Part shown: piece after piece, positions 10,337-23,400 of the stretch
Layout of the letters: every line of letters begins with the position of its first letter
Position numbering within the stretch: the stretch's first letter is position 1
DNA from: Panorpa germanica
Taxonomy: Eukaryota; Arthropoda; Insecta; Mecoptera; Panorpidae
Assembly: GCA_963678705.1 (NCBI GenBank)
Contig: OY783214.1
Location: 4,030,001 to 4,094,000, forward strand
Direction: 5' to 3'
DNA: 64,000 bases
The notes under the pieces: model-generated
The model's database searches: none
Told to the model about the DNA's origin: nothing
Seen by the model: the letters and a program-made list of their open reading frames with translations, nothing else
Position numbers and translations under genes: made by a program

Positions 10337-12442
10337 CTAATTGGTTCTGCTTCAGGTTCTGCAGCGGACACTTCCTTCTCCGGCGTTTCCACCGACGCCT
10401 CTGCATCGGGTGCACCTGCATCGGGTTCCACAAGACTCTCTGGGGGTTCAGATGGAGTCCCGGTCACAGGAGATGGTTCCGAACTAAGTGCAGGAAGCAC
10501 AGGACTGACTCCAGTTGAGTCACCACTAGATGCATTTGAATTGCTATTGTTTGTTTGCGGCACTGTCACTGTCACTGTTGGAACATTCTGATCACTTTGT
10601 ACACTAGGAGTCGCACAGACTACTGTTGACGTCACAGTTATTGTCGGTGTCGAATTTGACGAATTTGTTGTATTACACGACGCACTACTATATAAACAAG
10701 GGGTTGTTAAAGTACTAGATGTTACAATCAAACTGCAGGAGGTTGTACTCGCTGTAGATGATGTTATTGAACAACTACTCGTTGTCGTTGTTATTGTATT
10801 TGCATTTGCAGCACTTGACACAGTAGTGTTGTCACTGGTTAAATTGTCTTTTGAACCACCACCCTCTACAGTTGCTCTATCAGTTCGATTGCCGGTTTTT
10901 TGTTGTTGTTCTCGCTGTAACCTGGTGGTCACTCCAGTTGTCAACGCGTCTACAATACTACCAGCCTGAGCCTGAGCACCACGAGCTACATTTGCTCGAG
11001 AACTCCTAGTTCGTTGACGATGTTTTCTCACTAATGTTTTATAATTTTCTGCTTTCTTATTTAAATAATAAAATCGAACACAATCTTTAGCACTTTTTCT
11101 TTCTAAACACGCGGCTATTAAACCAAAGTTTTTAGGATTTTGTAAATACTTTTCCTTAAAAAGTTCTTTTTCTCCTGCCGTCCACACATTCAGGTTTTGC
11201 CGTTCTTTGTATTCTGCTTCCATATCTAAACACACGCCATTGTTGTTCGTGAAGACCAGTCGCCGTTGTCTCGAATCGAAGGGAATAGGAGGAATTACAG
11301 CATACGATCTCATTTTCTTATCTTCCAAAGCTTGCTCGTGAAGACCATCCATGATTTCTTCAAGATCAGCTTCAGATTTTATTCTGGCGCCAACACGGTT
11401 AAATCTTTCTTTGTCTTCTCTTTGTTTCCGTAGTTCAGGGAAAACCTTTTCAAAGAACTCTCGATTTTTAGCTTCTTTCGCCCTACGCTTTGCTGAGTTT
11501 TCCATCCGCTCGACTTTCCGTTGCCAATCTGTAGCTAGCTCAGTGTATTTGTCCGTTAGACGGGCCGATCTGGCGTTACGTTCAGCACGAAGTTTCTCAA
11601 AGTGCATTTCCAATCGCGGTTTGAACGCCAAATACTTCTCTCGAAATTCTCGACAAACCTTGGCATCCAGAGGTTGGTTGTACAGCGGGAGATCTGTTGG
11701 AGTTCCCAGATGACTGATGGAAATATGTGCACTATTGGCCAGTCTTCGATTTTCCGCGTAGATCTTTTGGGCAAACGTTGTATGTCTCGGCTGTGCTTCA
11801 GATTCGGCTTCTGGTCCAACAGCTGGTCTAGCTGCAGCTTCCTCGAGGCTCTCTTGTTTCTTCTTAAGCTGCAATATCGCAGAATCAGTCTTAGCGATCT
11901 CTCGGTCCACTTTAGCAATCTTTTGAAGGAGTTCATCTTTTGTCGATTTGAATGATTCGTCCGAATGTTCGGGTGGCAGTGTGGGTGAGATTGCTTCTAC
12001 TTGGGGGTGATAAGACCCGGCTGGTTCTCTGGTATCTATTTTTAATGGCATTGGTGGACCTTGGGATGCATTGTCTCCTAATCTAATTTTTTTAAATGCT
12101 GGTGGGCCCCCTATATCTTGTTGTCCTTGTGGTTGTTGTCTCTGACTTATGTAATCCGTCCCACAGTGTTGCAATAATGATATCCTAGGCCTGACGGGCC
12201 CATCTGATGATGGTGGCGGACCCTGTGATCGCATATATTCCGATGGGGGCACCCGAGAATATGGATTCTCTCGGTAAGGCACCGCTGCACCGTAGGGACT
12301 TTGTTGCGCATATCTCATTGGGGCTTCACGTGCAGGGGTGACTGGAAATGGAGGGTATGCTCCGGGGCCAGGTCTAGGAGGAGATAAAGGACTCGCAGCG
12401 CTACGGGCGGGTGGTTTGCCATAGCCTTGCGGGTCTCCCTGT
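10337..12442 (-). CDS. Smrter: NCoR/SMRT-family corepressor, main N-terminal exon
   Basis: Encodes about 701 complete codons of a nuclear-receptor corepressor that scaffolds HDAC3 repression complexes. Numbered from the start codon at 47092, it shows a proline-rich N-terminus (to about 150), then a coiled coil at about 210-247 (TKDELLQKIAKVDREIAKTD) typical of the GPS2/TBL1-binding repression domain. A conserved helical region follows (LPLYNQP, RREFFEKVFPE-like). The first SANT domain (deacetylase-activating domain) lies at about 461-512 with NVWTAGEKELFKEK, PKNFGLIAACLERKS and DCVRFYYLNKKAENYK. The Tyr-Tyr and Lys residues that in SMRT bind HDAC3 and inositol phosphate are conserved. A long Ser/Thr-rich low-complexity stretch and an acidic tail follow. 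The acceptor TTGTTACAG and the donor TTAG, then GTAAGTC, bound the exon; both phases match the neighbouring exons. Confidence 0.93.
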
Positions 12443-12954
12443 CTGTAACAATGAAATAACATAACATTAATAAATAAATTCAAGATATCCGTTAACTATT
12501 ACTATTATTAATGTTAACTAGTGTATTTAACCTCCATAAACCTTCATCATTTATGGTTGATATATCTACCATTGTACAAACTAACTGAAAAATCAGGCTA
12601 CCCCTGTATCCTATACATCTTAATATATATAAATAATATTAACTAAAGTATTGCCATTCTTTCAATGGATCTTTCTTTCACAAATAATACAATTATTGAA
12701 CCATGGCATGAATGTTCAAACATTTCAAAAGTATTTTATGTACGGGTAATGAAATAATTCTTTTTAGATAACATTTGATGATAGAATAATCATAAAATAG
12801 GAATTTAAACTAGAAATGATAAGATAAAATTTATCAATTTGTTTATGTACCTTAAAATATATTGATTATTTGATAAAATAATTCAAATAGTATAACTCTT
12901 TGAAATGATACTCGTAGTAACTATATAATATTGTTCATATGCAGAAAATTCAGG

Positions 12955-13260
12955 TCTATATGACAAGCCGCAATATAAATATATTTGGTAAAAAAAAAGA
13001 AGATTCAGGAGGCAGTATACAATTGTGAACGAAGATAATACTGGAGTAAATAGAGAAAACTTGGAAATAGGGATGACGAAAAAATAAGTGGGATGTACGG
13101 AAATGAGGAAAGGAGAGACGAGGAAGAATTGTTGCCAGGAGAAAATGAAGGAAGACGAATGGTTGAAGTAGAGACAAAGTGGAGACGAAAGGAAGAAGAG
13201 AAGGACAAGGAACATAACAGTGGACCAAAACGAAGAGAAAAGGAAGACAAGGAAGGTTAA
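12955..13260 (+). repeat. purine-rich tract
   Basis: Unusually rich in A and G on the plus strand (repeated GAAG, GAGAA, GGAAG). This gives spurious Phe/Leu/Ser-rich frames on the minus strand and Glu/Lys/Arg-rich frames on the plus strand. It may be a decayed element; no family is recognised. Confidence 0.3.
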
Positions 13261-16127
13261 TCGTTAATATTAGAGAGAAATATTTTTGTTTATTTTTTTT
13301 TATTTAAGTATATTTCAGAAAGTAAGTATGTAATTAGAAGAAAAGATAAGGAAGGACTACCGGCATAAAACATTAAGTTGTTGATATTGTTATTATTTAT
13401 ATTTAATTTAATGAATAGATTAAAAAAAAGATAAATTGGGTGACAATTCAATCCAATCCAATCCAATCCAATCAATTAACCAACTTACAAGGCTGCAACA
13501 CTTTCACGAACCATTTTAATATGCTCTTGTAAACGATCACTACGTTGGCGCATTGGTATTCGTTTATCTTGAATAAAATCCTTAATACCCGACACGCAAT
13601 TAGCAAAATATATTTCTATTCGAAAATAATTCGATTATTTGAATCGTTCTCTCACTGTATACCAAGTGATATTTGGAATTATGAATCCTGATTAGCTTAA
13701 TACATAAAAAACTAATCCAAAATACATAACCTACTGCAAATCTGACAATATATAATCTCACAAAATTACTGTTTTGGTATCATATGATCAAACGATTTGA
13801 TAAAAATTATTTTCTTATGAGGAATCAAATCAGAGGAGAGTCTTTTAAAAAATAATTATTTCCCGCACATTTGTTATGAATATATGCGATAGTATGTAAC
13901 ATCTATACATACGTATATCGCTATATACTTTGCTATGTACAATATGATTAGTAAGCATTAGAAGCGCATGATCAAGACCTTTTCTTTTTGTGTGTGGCAG
14001 TGCCAGAAAATATAACTAGACGCACGTTTTCTAAACAGAACCTAATTTCGAATTGTTGATAGATTTTTATAGTCTTAGAGTGTACTTTAAGCGTATGTAC
14101 ATTAATAATATTCGAATGGCGCAATCGTATTGGCTATAAAGTTCCGAGTTTGTGGGATTTCTACTAGTGAAGACACCGCCCAGAATATGGAGCAAGCGCA
14201 GGACTAAAAACAGCTGCTGGGAAAAATTAGATACTAAAATATCTACATGAAAGAAATAATAGAAGGAAATTGTTCAATGAGATGTCTATCGCAGGAAAAT
14301 AAAAAGCGAAACATCAAATGCAGGTTTGCGGAATATGAAAAGAGAATTTAGAAAATTATTTTTAGAGAAATGAGAAATTTTTATAAAAATTGCATGTTTT
14401 CATGTAGGTTTATAAGTAGGTCCTTAAGTGTCATAAATAGCATTGATGAGTATTAGTCGGGCAAGGAGACTACGACTGTCTTTTTTCATCATATTAAGGA
14501 TTGACAACCTGGATTTAAATTTTAATTTTCAGAGTGAAAAACATTTCCATTTGAACGCCACCTTGAACATAAGGTTGTAATCAGAGTAAATTGTTTATAT
14601 TGAAAACTACAACACACACAAAAATTTGTAACATGCTTTTTAGTACATAATGATGTTGACTGCAACTTTCATTCATAACTTTTTGTTATAATTTATACAA
14701 TAAATAGTTCTAAGTTGTAAGTTAGAACAGACTACCACTGTATTACTATAACGAAACTTAATTTAAGATTTGCTTTTGCTTGTAACTTTTTTATTGCAAC
14801 AGTTACAAGAAAAACTTATTAATAAAAGCTGTAGATAATAGTATTACCGATAGAAAAGTTCTTCAAATTTTTTTTATGGAACTAACAGTTTTTAAGATAA
14901 ACAAGAAAAACTGATTAGCCGCTTATTTTTAAGATGGGGCCGAATAGGGGCGCCTCCACCCCGGAAATCTAAATTTAAATCTAAGTTTGACCTTTTTATA
15001 TGACGAAACAAAAAAGTCTGCTGCGTACCAAAATGCGCGACTGGTTTCTTTTTAACGACGTATTTCCCAACTAACAGCATCGTGAGCAAAATGTCTGATC
15101 CAGTTATTAAAATTGATTACCAAATATGAGGCGATAGTGATATCAGCAAATCTCGAATTAATTCTAGGAAATATCAGTCATGAAAAAATAAATTGAACTA
15201 AAAAGCTTAATGCATGATTTAAAAAAAACCTACGTATTTAAGAAAATGAAACAAAACAACCACCTCGAATTTTTTCTATTTTTGCCAATGATGAAGAACA
15301 GAATAAGCATGCGCGAAAACGTTCGGCTTATTCCGTTAAAACTCGTACCAGAAGGGATGAATTCATAACAAAGTAGTGGGAGAACTTTGAATGAGTAGTG
15401 GGGGTAACTTAGAATATTAAGTGGGATTTATTTTAAAGTGGAGGGGATTTAATGTAATTGTGGTGGGGATAGGTATATTCTAGATGTAGATTCTAGAATA
15501 GAACGATATAGCATGGTATTAAATGTGATAGCACTGATAAGATTTCAAAGAATTAGAAATGAATGACGGAACTTTAGTTTAGGGCTTTATTTAATAAGGA
15601 AATCAAAATTAAATACGAAGACTTATAAGAAAAAAGTTTTAATTTTCAGTAAAACTTTTAATTAAAAAAAAGGAACCAGCTTAAACAACAAATTACTGAT
15701 ATTTATAAAGGTGCCTTTGCATACTTCGATTATTCATAAATAATACACTTATTAAGTTTAAATTTAACTTATGTTCTTAATGAATTTATTTCTTTAGACA
15801 TGTTCCATTGTTTATTTCAAGGTAGGCTTTTTAGTGTAGTTAATACTCTGTCATAAAGATGGAACAAGAAATATATTTCGCATAACATATCATTCTTCGT
15901 AAAACCCTGGCGACACGCCTATGTAGAAAACATCACAGGTGTGCTATAAAGTAGAAATCAGATTTTTCCGGATTTTCATGTGGTTGCATGACGAACGCCT
16001 CCACCATATTACAACTGACTTGTGAACTAATATTTTAGGGGTGGTTTGACACAATCGCTTTTATTTATCGTTGTATGCCACCATGGTAATACGAAAACTT
16101 TATGTGTTGCTGAGACAGCTATTAGAG
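13261..16127. other. intronic DNA, no gene seen
   Basis: A short CCAAT(C) repeat lies at about 13446-13475. An AT-poorer patch at 14930-15080 gives a 65-residue minus-strand frame without a recognisable domain. Nothing else is supported. Confidence 0.4.
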
Positions 16128-16311
16128 ATCATCCATAAATTAGATCACCCAAATTTCATGCACCGGTTTCCATTGTCACGGCGTGTAACTTCACAAATTT
16201 CAAATAAAAATTGTGTAAAATTTGTTTTTTGATAATACGCATTTGAGATTAGATGTGACGTCACATTTTGTTGACCCCCTCCTCTTCATTTGCGTGTGAA
16301 GTAATTAATGG
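16128..16311. mobile_element. MITE family D (CATCCATAAATTA ends)
   Basis: The left end GATCATCCATAAATTAGATC and the right end, whose complement reads GGCCATTAATCCATTAATTA then CTTCACACGCAAATGAAG, form imperfect inverted termini about 180 bp apart. The same end with GTCACACGCAAATGAAGGAG recurs at 31203. The GGCCATCCAT...TTACGTCACAC type of end is seen on many short insect DNA elements. Superfamily not assigned. Confidence 0.45.
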
Positions 16312-16380
16312 ATTAATGGCCCCTTTGACATTCGATTACGTATTTCTTTTATACTCCGCAGTATAGCAAAAAGATAAGGT

Positions 16381-16670
16381 CAGGGGTGGCCTTAGCCATT
16401 GCGAGGTCCCGAGCAGCAGATTTTTGCGAGATTTTATATTGGAAGATTTATAAAAGTTAACAAGCACAAAGACGACAAATATTAATGATGATAAAGTAAG
16501 GTACATGAATGCCTTAAAAGATATACGCAGTGATTCTAGTGGGATTTCTAAAGAGCGAGGCGCAAGATTCAAATACATATATATTAATTAATTTTTGTAC
16601 TATGGTTGTTGCGCAAGAATACGAGGCCCCGGGCAGTTGCCCTGCTTGCCACCCCTAAAAGCCGCCTCTG
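16381..16670 (+). mobile_element. hAT-type MITE, copy 1
   Basis: Ends are CAGGGGTGGCCTTAGCC and GGCTTTTAGGGGTGG-type inverted termini, closing with CCGCCTCTG. The element is flanked by a perfect 8-bp target duplication, GATAAGGT (16373-16380 and 16671-16678). The 8-bp duplication and CA...TG ends identify a hAT non-autonomous element. It shares its interior (ACAAAGACGACAAATATTAA and ACATGAATGCCTTAAAAGAT) with the copy at 37323-37646. Confidence 0.85.
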
Positions 16671-16678
16671 GATAAGGT

Positions 16679-17418
16679 TCACAGGGATAGGCAAGACAGA
16701 GTCCAAAATGAATACATTACAAATGTATTACTGTAACGTTGCTAAAGAAGTTTCCCTTCAATATAGAAACAAATTAATATTTAGATAGTGATTTATGAAA
16801 CACCCTGTCATATCATACATATAGGGAAATTCAATCGACGTATATATGCGATACATTTTGAAACATGAAGGATTACTTTATCAGTAATGAGGCGTGGCTT
16901 ATCAATTTAAATAGCCGAGCCAGACATTTAAAATAAATAATAATGGAGGGGATATGTAAATGCTAAACTGCAAAGGTGGGGAACGCCGTAGAGTTCACGC
17001 GAGGTTCACCGTTCATTCGACATTTGATGTTCGCGGAACGTATTGTCGTCTACGTTCACAAGGCCAGGTTCTCAATAATACAAATTTATTGCTCTGCGGG
17101 CCATTAAAAAAATTATATGAATACATAACATTTTTACCAAATAATAAATTAATGCAAGATGTTTTTGTACGATTAGTATCATCCTGACATTATTTTTAAA
17201 GCACAAAATGGTTTGAATTTTAATTATTCAAGTCCTTGATTCTTTAAACCAAGCAAATATTCTGAATTAATTTCACAATGAGATTGCTATTCATTTTCTC
17301 TACTTTGTCTTTTGTTTTTATAATTTATTTTTTGTGTGCTAGTAATATATGAAACGCACTTCTCGTATTAATAGATCAATAGATTACATACAATAATTTG
17401 AAGTAACATATGGTAGTC
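16679..17418. other. intronic DNA, no gene seen
   Basis: AT-rich; short open frames at 16606-16788 and 16960-17187 have no recognisable domain. The first overlaps the hAT element. Confidence 0.4.
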
Positions 17419-17422
17419 TTAA

Positions 17423-18153
17423 GGAGGTATAGGCCGTTAACGTAAATGATGAAAACGTTGTGAAATTTTGAGGGTCGATACAAATAGTTAAAACACACGC
17501 TGTCTCAAAAGTTTAGAGACCTAGGGTTCATAGTTTTCTTTTTATACATGATTAAAAATAGTCATTTTTCATACAAATCATAATTTTTAGCTCAATTTCA
17601 CCACATAATATAACTTTTTACTATAAAAAAATGGTGACACGGCTTTTAAAAACTAGGTGTATATAAAAAAATCTTTTCTGTAACTATTGCAAAAAGAAAA
17701 TTATCAAAAGGTTACCTATATACGAAAATATTTAAATAAAACCAGTAAGAAACAGTAAATGTAGGTTATAAGCCGGCAACGTTGCAAATGCCAATTTGAG
17801 CGGGAAATTCAAAATCGGAATAAATGTTATATAAAATATAACAATTTATTTGTCAAATAACTAAATCACGCATGCGTCAACACACGTAAATTTGCAGCGT
17901 TGCAAATTAATATAAATTTGATATTAATTATCGGTAATTTTTAATTTATTAAACTATTATATGCATAAAAAATCATGCATTAGCAAGCAAATAGCAGTTT
18001 AATAGGGAATTGAAAAATTCATTTTCAAAGATACAGTCCTAATATGTGCTCGTATTTTGCATGTATTTTACGTATTTTGCATGTACTTCGTATTTTGCAT
18101 TTCGTATTACCGAGAGATAAACTTTTTGCATTGACGGTACGTCCTGTACCTCC
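17423..18153 (+). mobile_element. TTAA-type MITE family C, full copy
   Basis: Termini GGAGGTATAGGCCGTTAACG and, inverted, GGAGGTACAGGACGTACCG are flanked by TTAA on both sides (17419-17422 and 18154-18157). TTAA duplication is typical of piggyBac and Kolobok transposons; the GGAGGTA start fits neither consensus perfectly. It is 731 bp with no open frame, so non-autonomous. Relatives lie at 3590, 26965 and 38977. Confidence 0.75.
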
Positions 18154-18157
18154 TTAA

Positions 18158-18683
18158 GTCAGGAATAGGAGAATTAGGTTCTAATATCATTTCCAATCGT
18201 TGTAAACACATGTATTTTGGGGTACTACCCAAATAAAGATGACAATAGATGAAGGATATAGGCCCAGACCCGTGAGGCTCTTGTTTAGGGCGCTACAATT
18301 TAAGGGCGACTATAATTCAAAATTGAATGACTTTCGTCGACTATGAGAACATATTTGAGGGGCGACAAAGTTTATAATATATCTCGACAACCACGTGGAC
18401 AATTTTTATTTTTTATAAGAATTTTACGATTTTTATAACATACCATATAAGACTCCAGTGTTTTAATTACAAAATTTTGATTTCGTTTTCTATAAAAATG
18501 GCGTGCTCTATTTTAAAATAATTAAGCTCATATGATTTATATTTAATCATTAATTAAGAATAATTAAGCAAAGTTTTATTAAAATACTGCATTGAATGCA
18601 CCACGGAAAAACTCCCTTAAAGTCTAGCCACGTGCTCAGCGTGTACTAAAAATTGAATAAATACTGATTGAGATGTTTTATAC
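18158..18683. other. intronic DNA with possible hAT-like remnant
   Basis: At 18240-18320 the phrases GGCCCAGACCCGTGAGGCTC and TTTAGGGCGCTAC resemble the conserved ends of degenerate hAT elements, but I could not define an element boundary. The rest is AT-rich flank of the LTR retrotransposon. Confidence 0.3.
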
Positions 18684-19455
18684 TGTTGTAAGTACGCATA
18701 TGTCGCACTTACCTTTTATTTTTAATGATATTAAATGTTAATTATGTAATAGAATTATATTATGTAAACAGTTTTTGTATTAGTATTAAGATTGTAAAGA
18801 ATAATTATTTAAGTTTAGCGCTTATAAATATTGTCTCTGGTTTGTGGAGATTAATATTGATTTAATGCTGGTAATTCAGTATTGGCGTTCTGTGATGTGA
18901 AATAAATTATTATATATTAAATTGCACAAGACGCTGAAAGCCAGTCTTCTCCTGAGTCTCAACCAAGTGTTTACTAATTGTACTTCGTTCGTACAATACT
19001 CCAATTGTAACATCTAAGTATTCAATAGTGAGCACATTTTAACTATTAATCAAATTATAACACTAGAATTACATTTTGTTTTATATCTGGCATCTTTATT
19101 AATCCAATAAAATACTATTGTAATTAAGTACGTAGATATAATATTACAACGAATAAATGATATATTTTAATAAAAGTGTTTGTATTAATAGTAATAAAAA
19201 GATACTAATTGTTCAACCGTCGTATGTTGCAACGAGGTTACTTTAGACCGCTCAAGTATTCTCTAATTGCAACAATACACCGTCTGAACAAGAATCCTTA
19301 TTAATCATCTTAAGAAAGATATTCGATTACTACTGTAATTGGTGTTGGAAGTCGTCAACTGAAGAATCTACTACCAGAAGCTAGCATCCCTGCAGAATGT
19401 ACTAGTAAGCTGAGTAATCTCCTCCAGAACGACAATACGACACAATTTTACAACA
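18684..19455 (+). repeat. 5' LTR of copy 1
   Basis: 772 bp, TG...CA ends. A TATA-like CTTATAAATA lies at 18821-18830 and AATAAA at 18901, in the right order for promoter and polyadenylation signal within U3-R. The first 25 bases after TGTT form an imperfect palindrome centred on CATATG (GTAAGT ... ACTTAC). Confidence 0.85.
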
Positions 19456-19456
19456 T

Positions 19457-19476
19457 TGGTGTCAGGTGGGGTCTCG
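19457..19476 (+). other. primer-binding site, tRNA-Leu-like
   Basis: TGGTGTCAGGTGGGG follows the LTR end after one base. TGGTGTCAGG is complementary to the 3' end of insect tRNA-Leu (…CCTGACACCA), from general knowledge of that tRNA. The same site follows the 5' LTR of copy 2 at 53508. Confidence 0.6.
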
Positions 19477-19898
19477 AAGAGATATTCCTACACATAAATA
19501 TCCAAGAGGTACGCCCAAAATTTTTTTCTATATATTCTACACCTGGATGCAGATCAATTATTCTGGATACCACTACGTCGATCGATTATTTCCAAGATTG
19601 CCGAAGAGTACGAGATAGAACGTCAATTCATCTGTATTTCACATAATTTTTCTACAAGTCCGGTGGATGTAAAACAACAGCCCGCTGAACCAGAAAAAAA
19701 GAAATCTTTTGCCCCCAGCGAATGGATGGATGCTTCTAGAACAAATGGAATAATCTAAACTGATGTTAATCGTTTCCAGAACCCTGCACACAGCTGTACA
19801 TAGATCAAAATCGAAAGTTTTTTTTGTTAAGTATAATAAGACAGTATCTTTTTATCTTGTATACAATTATTATCATAAATTGATAATTGTATTTTTTT

Positions 19899-20060
19899 CT
19901 ATTAGTAGCATCCTTGTAGTTCATTGAAGCTATTATTTTTTTAGTATTCAATACTTTTGAATATTTGCTATAACCTATCTATTAGTAGCATCCTTGTAAT
20001 TCATTGAAGCTATTATTTTTTAGTATTATATTCAATACTTTTGAATATTTGTTATAAAAT
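19899..20060 (+). repeat. leader tandem repeat, two units
   Basis: Units of about 80-85 bases start with CTATTAGTAGCATCCTTGTA and contain TTCAATACTTTTGAATATTT. The first begins at 19899, the second at 19979, and a degenerate third follows. Copy 2 has four full units here, so the leader array varies in number. Confidence 0.8.
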
Positions 20061-20434
20061 AACAATTTTGTAGCATCATTGTTCAATATTTTTAGTATTA
20101 TATCCAATACTTTTGAATATCTACTATAATATTTCCTATAATTGTTTCTACAATTATATTAATTCATGTTTAATATTTTTAGAACATCTTTATGAACGAG
20201 AAAGAATTTTGAAAAGGAGAAGTAAAGAGCTGAAGCAGTTAGATAGCAGTCTGTTCAATCAGAGAGACTACCTTCCTGTTACAACTGCGGTGTCTGAGCC
20301 CCATCGGAAATTTCCAGTGAGTTACTGTTTTCGCTAACAATTTTTCCTTGTCAGAATCCTATTTTTCGGAGAGTCGTTTATTGGTACAAAATAATCTTTA
20401 GTCTGTATATTATATATAACTTTAATTAAGTACT

Positions 20435-23400
20435 ATGGCACCGAACGTTCATTCACTCACACTAGTTGAGAATACAATCAATCTAATTAATGAGTTTTCA
20501 AAAAATCTAGAAGTCCAATCAACATCCTTAACAATAGTTGAATTAAAAATCAAAAACTTAGACAAAGCTTGGGTTAAATATAGTAGTATCGTAGAAGCAT
20601 TGCTTCCAACTCTAAAAAATGAAGAAGCTTCGGCTATCGTTAGTAAGTCTATAGAAGTTGAAAGTATTTATGACGACACTCTTATTTACTTGTTGAATTA
20701 TAAGCAAACATTTGAGAATGATACACATATTGTAGACGACTCAAAAAGTATAGATTCAATAAAAAATCTGAACTTAAGTCCAATGCAACTAACCGTTTTT
20801 GATGGAGAATATATTAATTGGCAAAGTTTTATGGAATTATTTACAAATTTAATTCGTAATAATAGTAAACTATCAAGCATTGAAAAAATGCATTATTTAA
20901 AGTTAAATTTGTCAGGAGAACCACTCAAACTCATAAAGAATTATCCTTTAACAAATGATAATTACGAAATTGTTTGGAACATCCTTTGTAAACGTTATGA
21001 TAACAAGGTAGCACTTATTGAAACCTGTTTAAACAATTTAATAAACTACAATGTTATACGTTTAGAGTCCGAAATCAATATCAAAAAACTACTAGATGAA
21101 ATTAATGAATCGATTAGAGCATTAACCGAATTGGGGATATATTCTAATCATTCAGATTTTATGTTAATACATATTTTAAAGACCAAATTAGATTTTAATT
21201 CGTCAAAGGAATGGGAAAACAGAAATAATTCTGAATTACCAACCTTAAATGAATTTACAGAGTTTCTGGAGAGACGGTGGCGCAATCTAGAAAGAAGAAG
21301 GCATATTAAAGTCAAAACATATCCAAGCGTTCCTAATTCTAATAGTAAACCAGTTTCAAGCAAGCAAATTCCTAATAAGGTCGAAACAAAAACTAAAAAT
21401 TTGTTCTGTAACCATTGTAAGAAAAGTGGTCATACAGAAAAGTATTGTTTTATTAAGAAGGAAAATCTAGATACGGGTAACCCTATTGCTCAAGTTAATA
21501 CTTGTAGGGAGGCCACAATTTTATCAGAACCTTCTACTTGTTGTGAAAGATCGAAACATCTTATATCTGATGGTTCTCAAGTATCTTTTACTAACAAGAC
21601 ACAACACAATTCAAATAATGAATTATGTTTTTTTTATGATTTTGATGAGATCAATACGGGTAATTTACAAAATAATAATGATATTCTAAGTTTTGACAGT
21701 AAAAATAAAAATGTTAAGGCTAAGCAAACAGTTGACACTATCCAATTCAAGATGGTCGCAGCCAAAGCTAAAACCGTATCATTTTTATTAGATACTGGTT
21801 CTCAAATCTCCTTGATTAAACAAAATATTTTAAATAACAATGTCAGAATTAATAATAAATCTAAAATTCTATTGAAGGGTATTTCTGAAGGCACGCCTTA
21901 TACCTTAGGTTCACTGAAAACTTCTATAATTTTAGATAGTAATAAGTCGAAACAAACTTTACAGGTTGTGTCAGAAAATTTCCCCATTAAACACGATGGA
22001 ATTATAGGGTTAGATATTTTACGGAAACTAAATGCAGTAATTAATCTAAAAATGAACAGTGTACAATTCTCAGAACGTGGCAAAGTAATTGAGCTCCCAC
22101 TTATAAATATAAACAATATCGTTTTACCAGCACGTACGAGGAAAATAATTCCTATGTCAGGTTCTACAGTAGGAGTTTGTGTAGCCAGGGAATTGTTACC
22201 TGAAGTTTTTTTAGCTAATGCATTAATCAAGCCCGTCAAAAATATTTTCTATATTTCAATAATAAATTCTTCAATAAAAAATATAATACTTAGTAATTTC
22301 AAACCGAATATCATACCGATAGATCAATTTAGTATTTACCATTTTTCAAAATCAAGTCCTAACAACCGTAAGGAACTTTTATTAAACAATTTAAATCTTT
22401 CACATGTCAATTCAGAATTAGTAACAGAATTAATAGAAATCTGTGACAGCTTTAATGACATATTTTTTTTACCGGGAGACAAGTTATCTTGTACGAGCGC
22501 ATTAAGTCATAAGATAAAGATTAATTCTTCTAAACCCGTTAACGTTAAACCGTATCGATTGCCCCATGCGCAAAAAGAGATTGTGGAAAAGCATATTCAG
22601 GAACTGTTGGTCAACAACATAATTGAAGAAAGCGACTCACCCTATAACGCACCTTTATTAGTAGTACCAAAAAAACCAGATGCGTTAGGTAATAAACAAT
22701 TCCGCGTAGTAGTCGATTTCCGTAAACTTAACGAGCAGACAACAAGTGACGCCTATCCTTTGCCTCTTATACATGATATACTGGACCAACTTAGTGGTGC
22801 AAAATTTTTCTCTACCCTTGACTTAGCAAGCGGTTTTCACCAGGTCCCTATGCTTCCCGAAGATAAAGAGAAAACAGCATTTAGTGCGAACTTTAAACAC
22901 TATCAATTTGTAAGAATGCCATTCGGACTTAAAGGAGCCCCCCCCATGTTTCAGAGACTTATGTCTCACGTTCTCACAGGTTTGCAAGGAATAGATTGCT
23001 TAATCTATCTGGACGATGTAGTCATTTTTGGAAAAAACATTTCTGAGCACAACCAAAGATTAAAAAACGTTTTTTCTAAATTACGGGAACATAATTTGAA
23101 GCTCCAACCATCCAAATGTAACTTTCTACATAAAGATTTGATTTATTTAGGTCACGTTATTAATGAAACAGGTATTCTACCAGATCCTTCTAAAGTAGAA
23201 GCAATAAAGAATTTCCCCATTCCAAACAGTCCTAAACAAATTAAAACATTTTTGGGTATGTCTGGTTATTATCGCCGACATATACCGCATTACGCAGAGA
23301 TAGCCAAACCACTATATAATGCAGCAAACAGTAATGTTAAAGTATTAGAATGGTCAGACCAATGCGACGAATCATTTAAAACTTTAAAAAATAAATTAAC

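Noticed and set aside
10289-10591. 100-residue plus-strand frame
   Set aside because: It is the antisense shadow of the Ser/Thr-rich part of the corepressor exon; its Ala/Ser/Gly/Thr bias follows from the minus-strand codons.
11351-11955. Several 117-126-residue frames on both strands
   Set aside because: They overlap the corepressor exon in other frames and have no domains of their own.
13005-13250. Overlapping Phe/Ser/Leu-rich minus-strand frames
   Set aside because: Artefact of a purine-rich plus strand; three frames are open at once, as expected for biased composition.
19899-20060. CRISPR-like array
   Set aside because: Units are contiguous tandem repeats without unique spacers, inside a retrotransposon leader in animal DNA.
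20113-20337. 74-residue frame in the LTR element leader (also in copy 2)
   Set aside because: Its first third is leader repeat sequence and it has no domain. It may be an untranslated leader segment, so I do not call it a gene.
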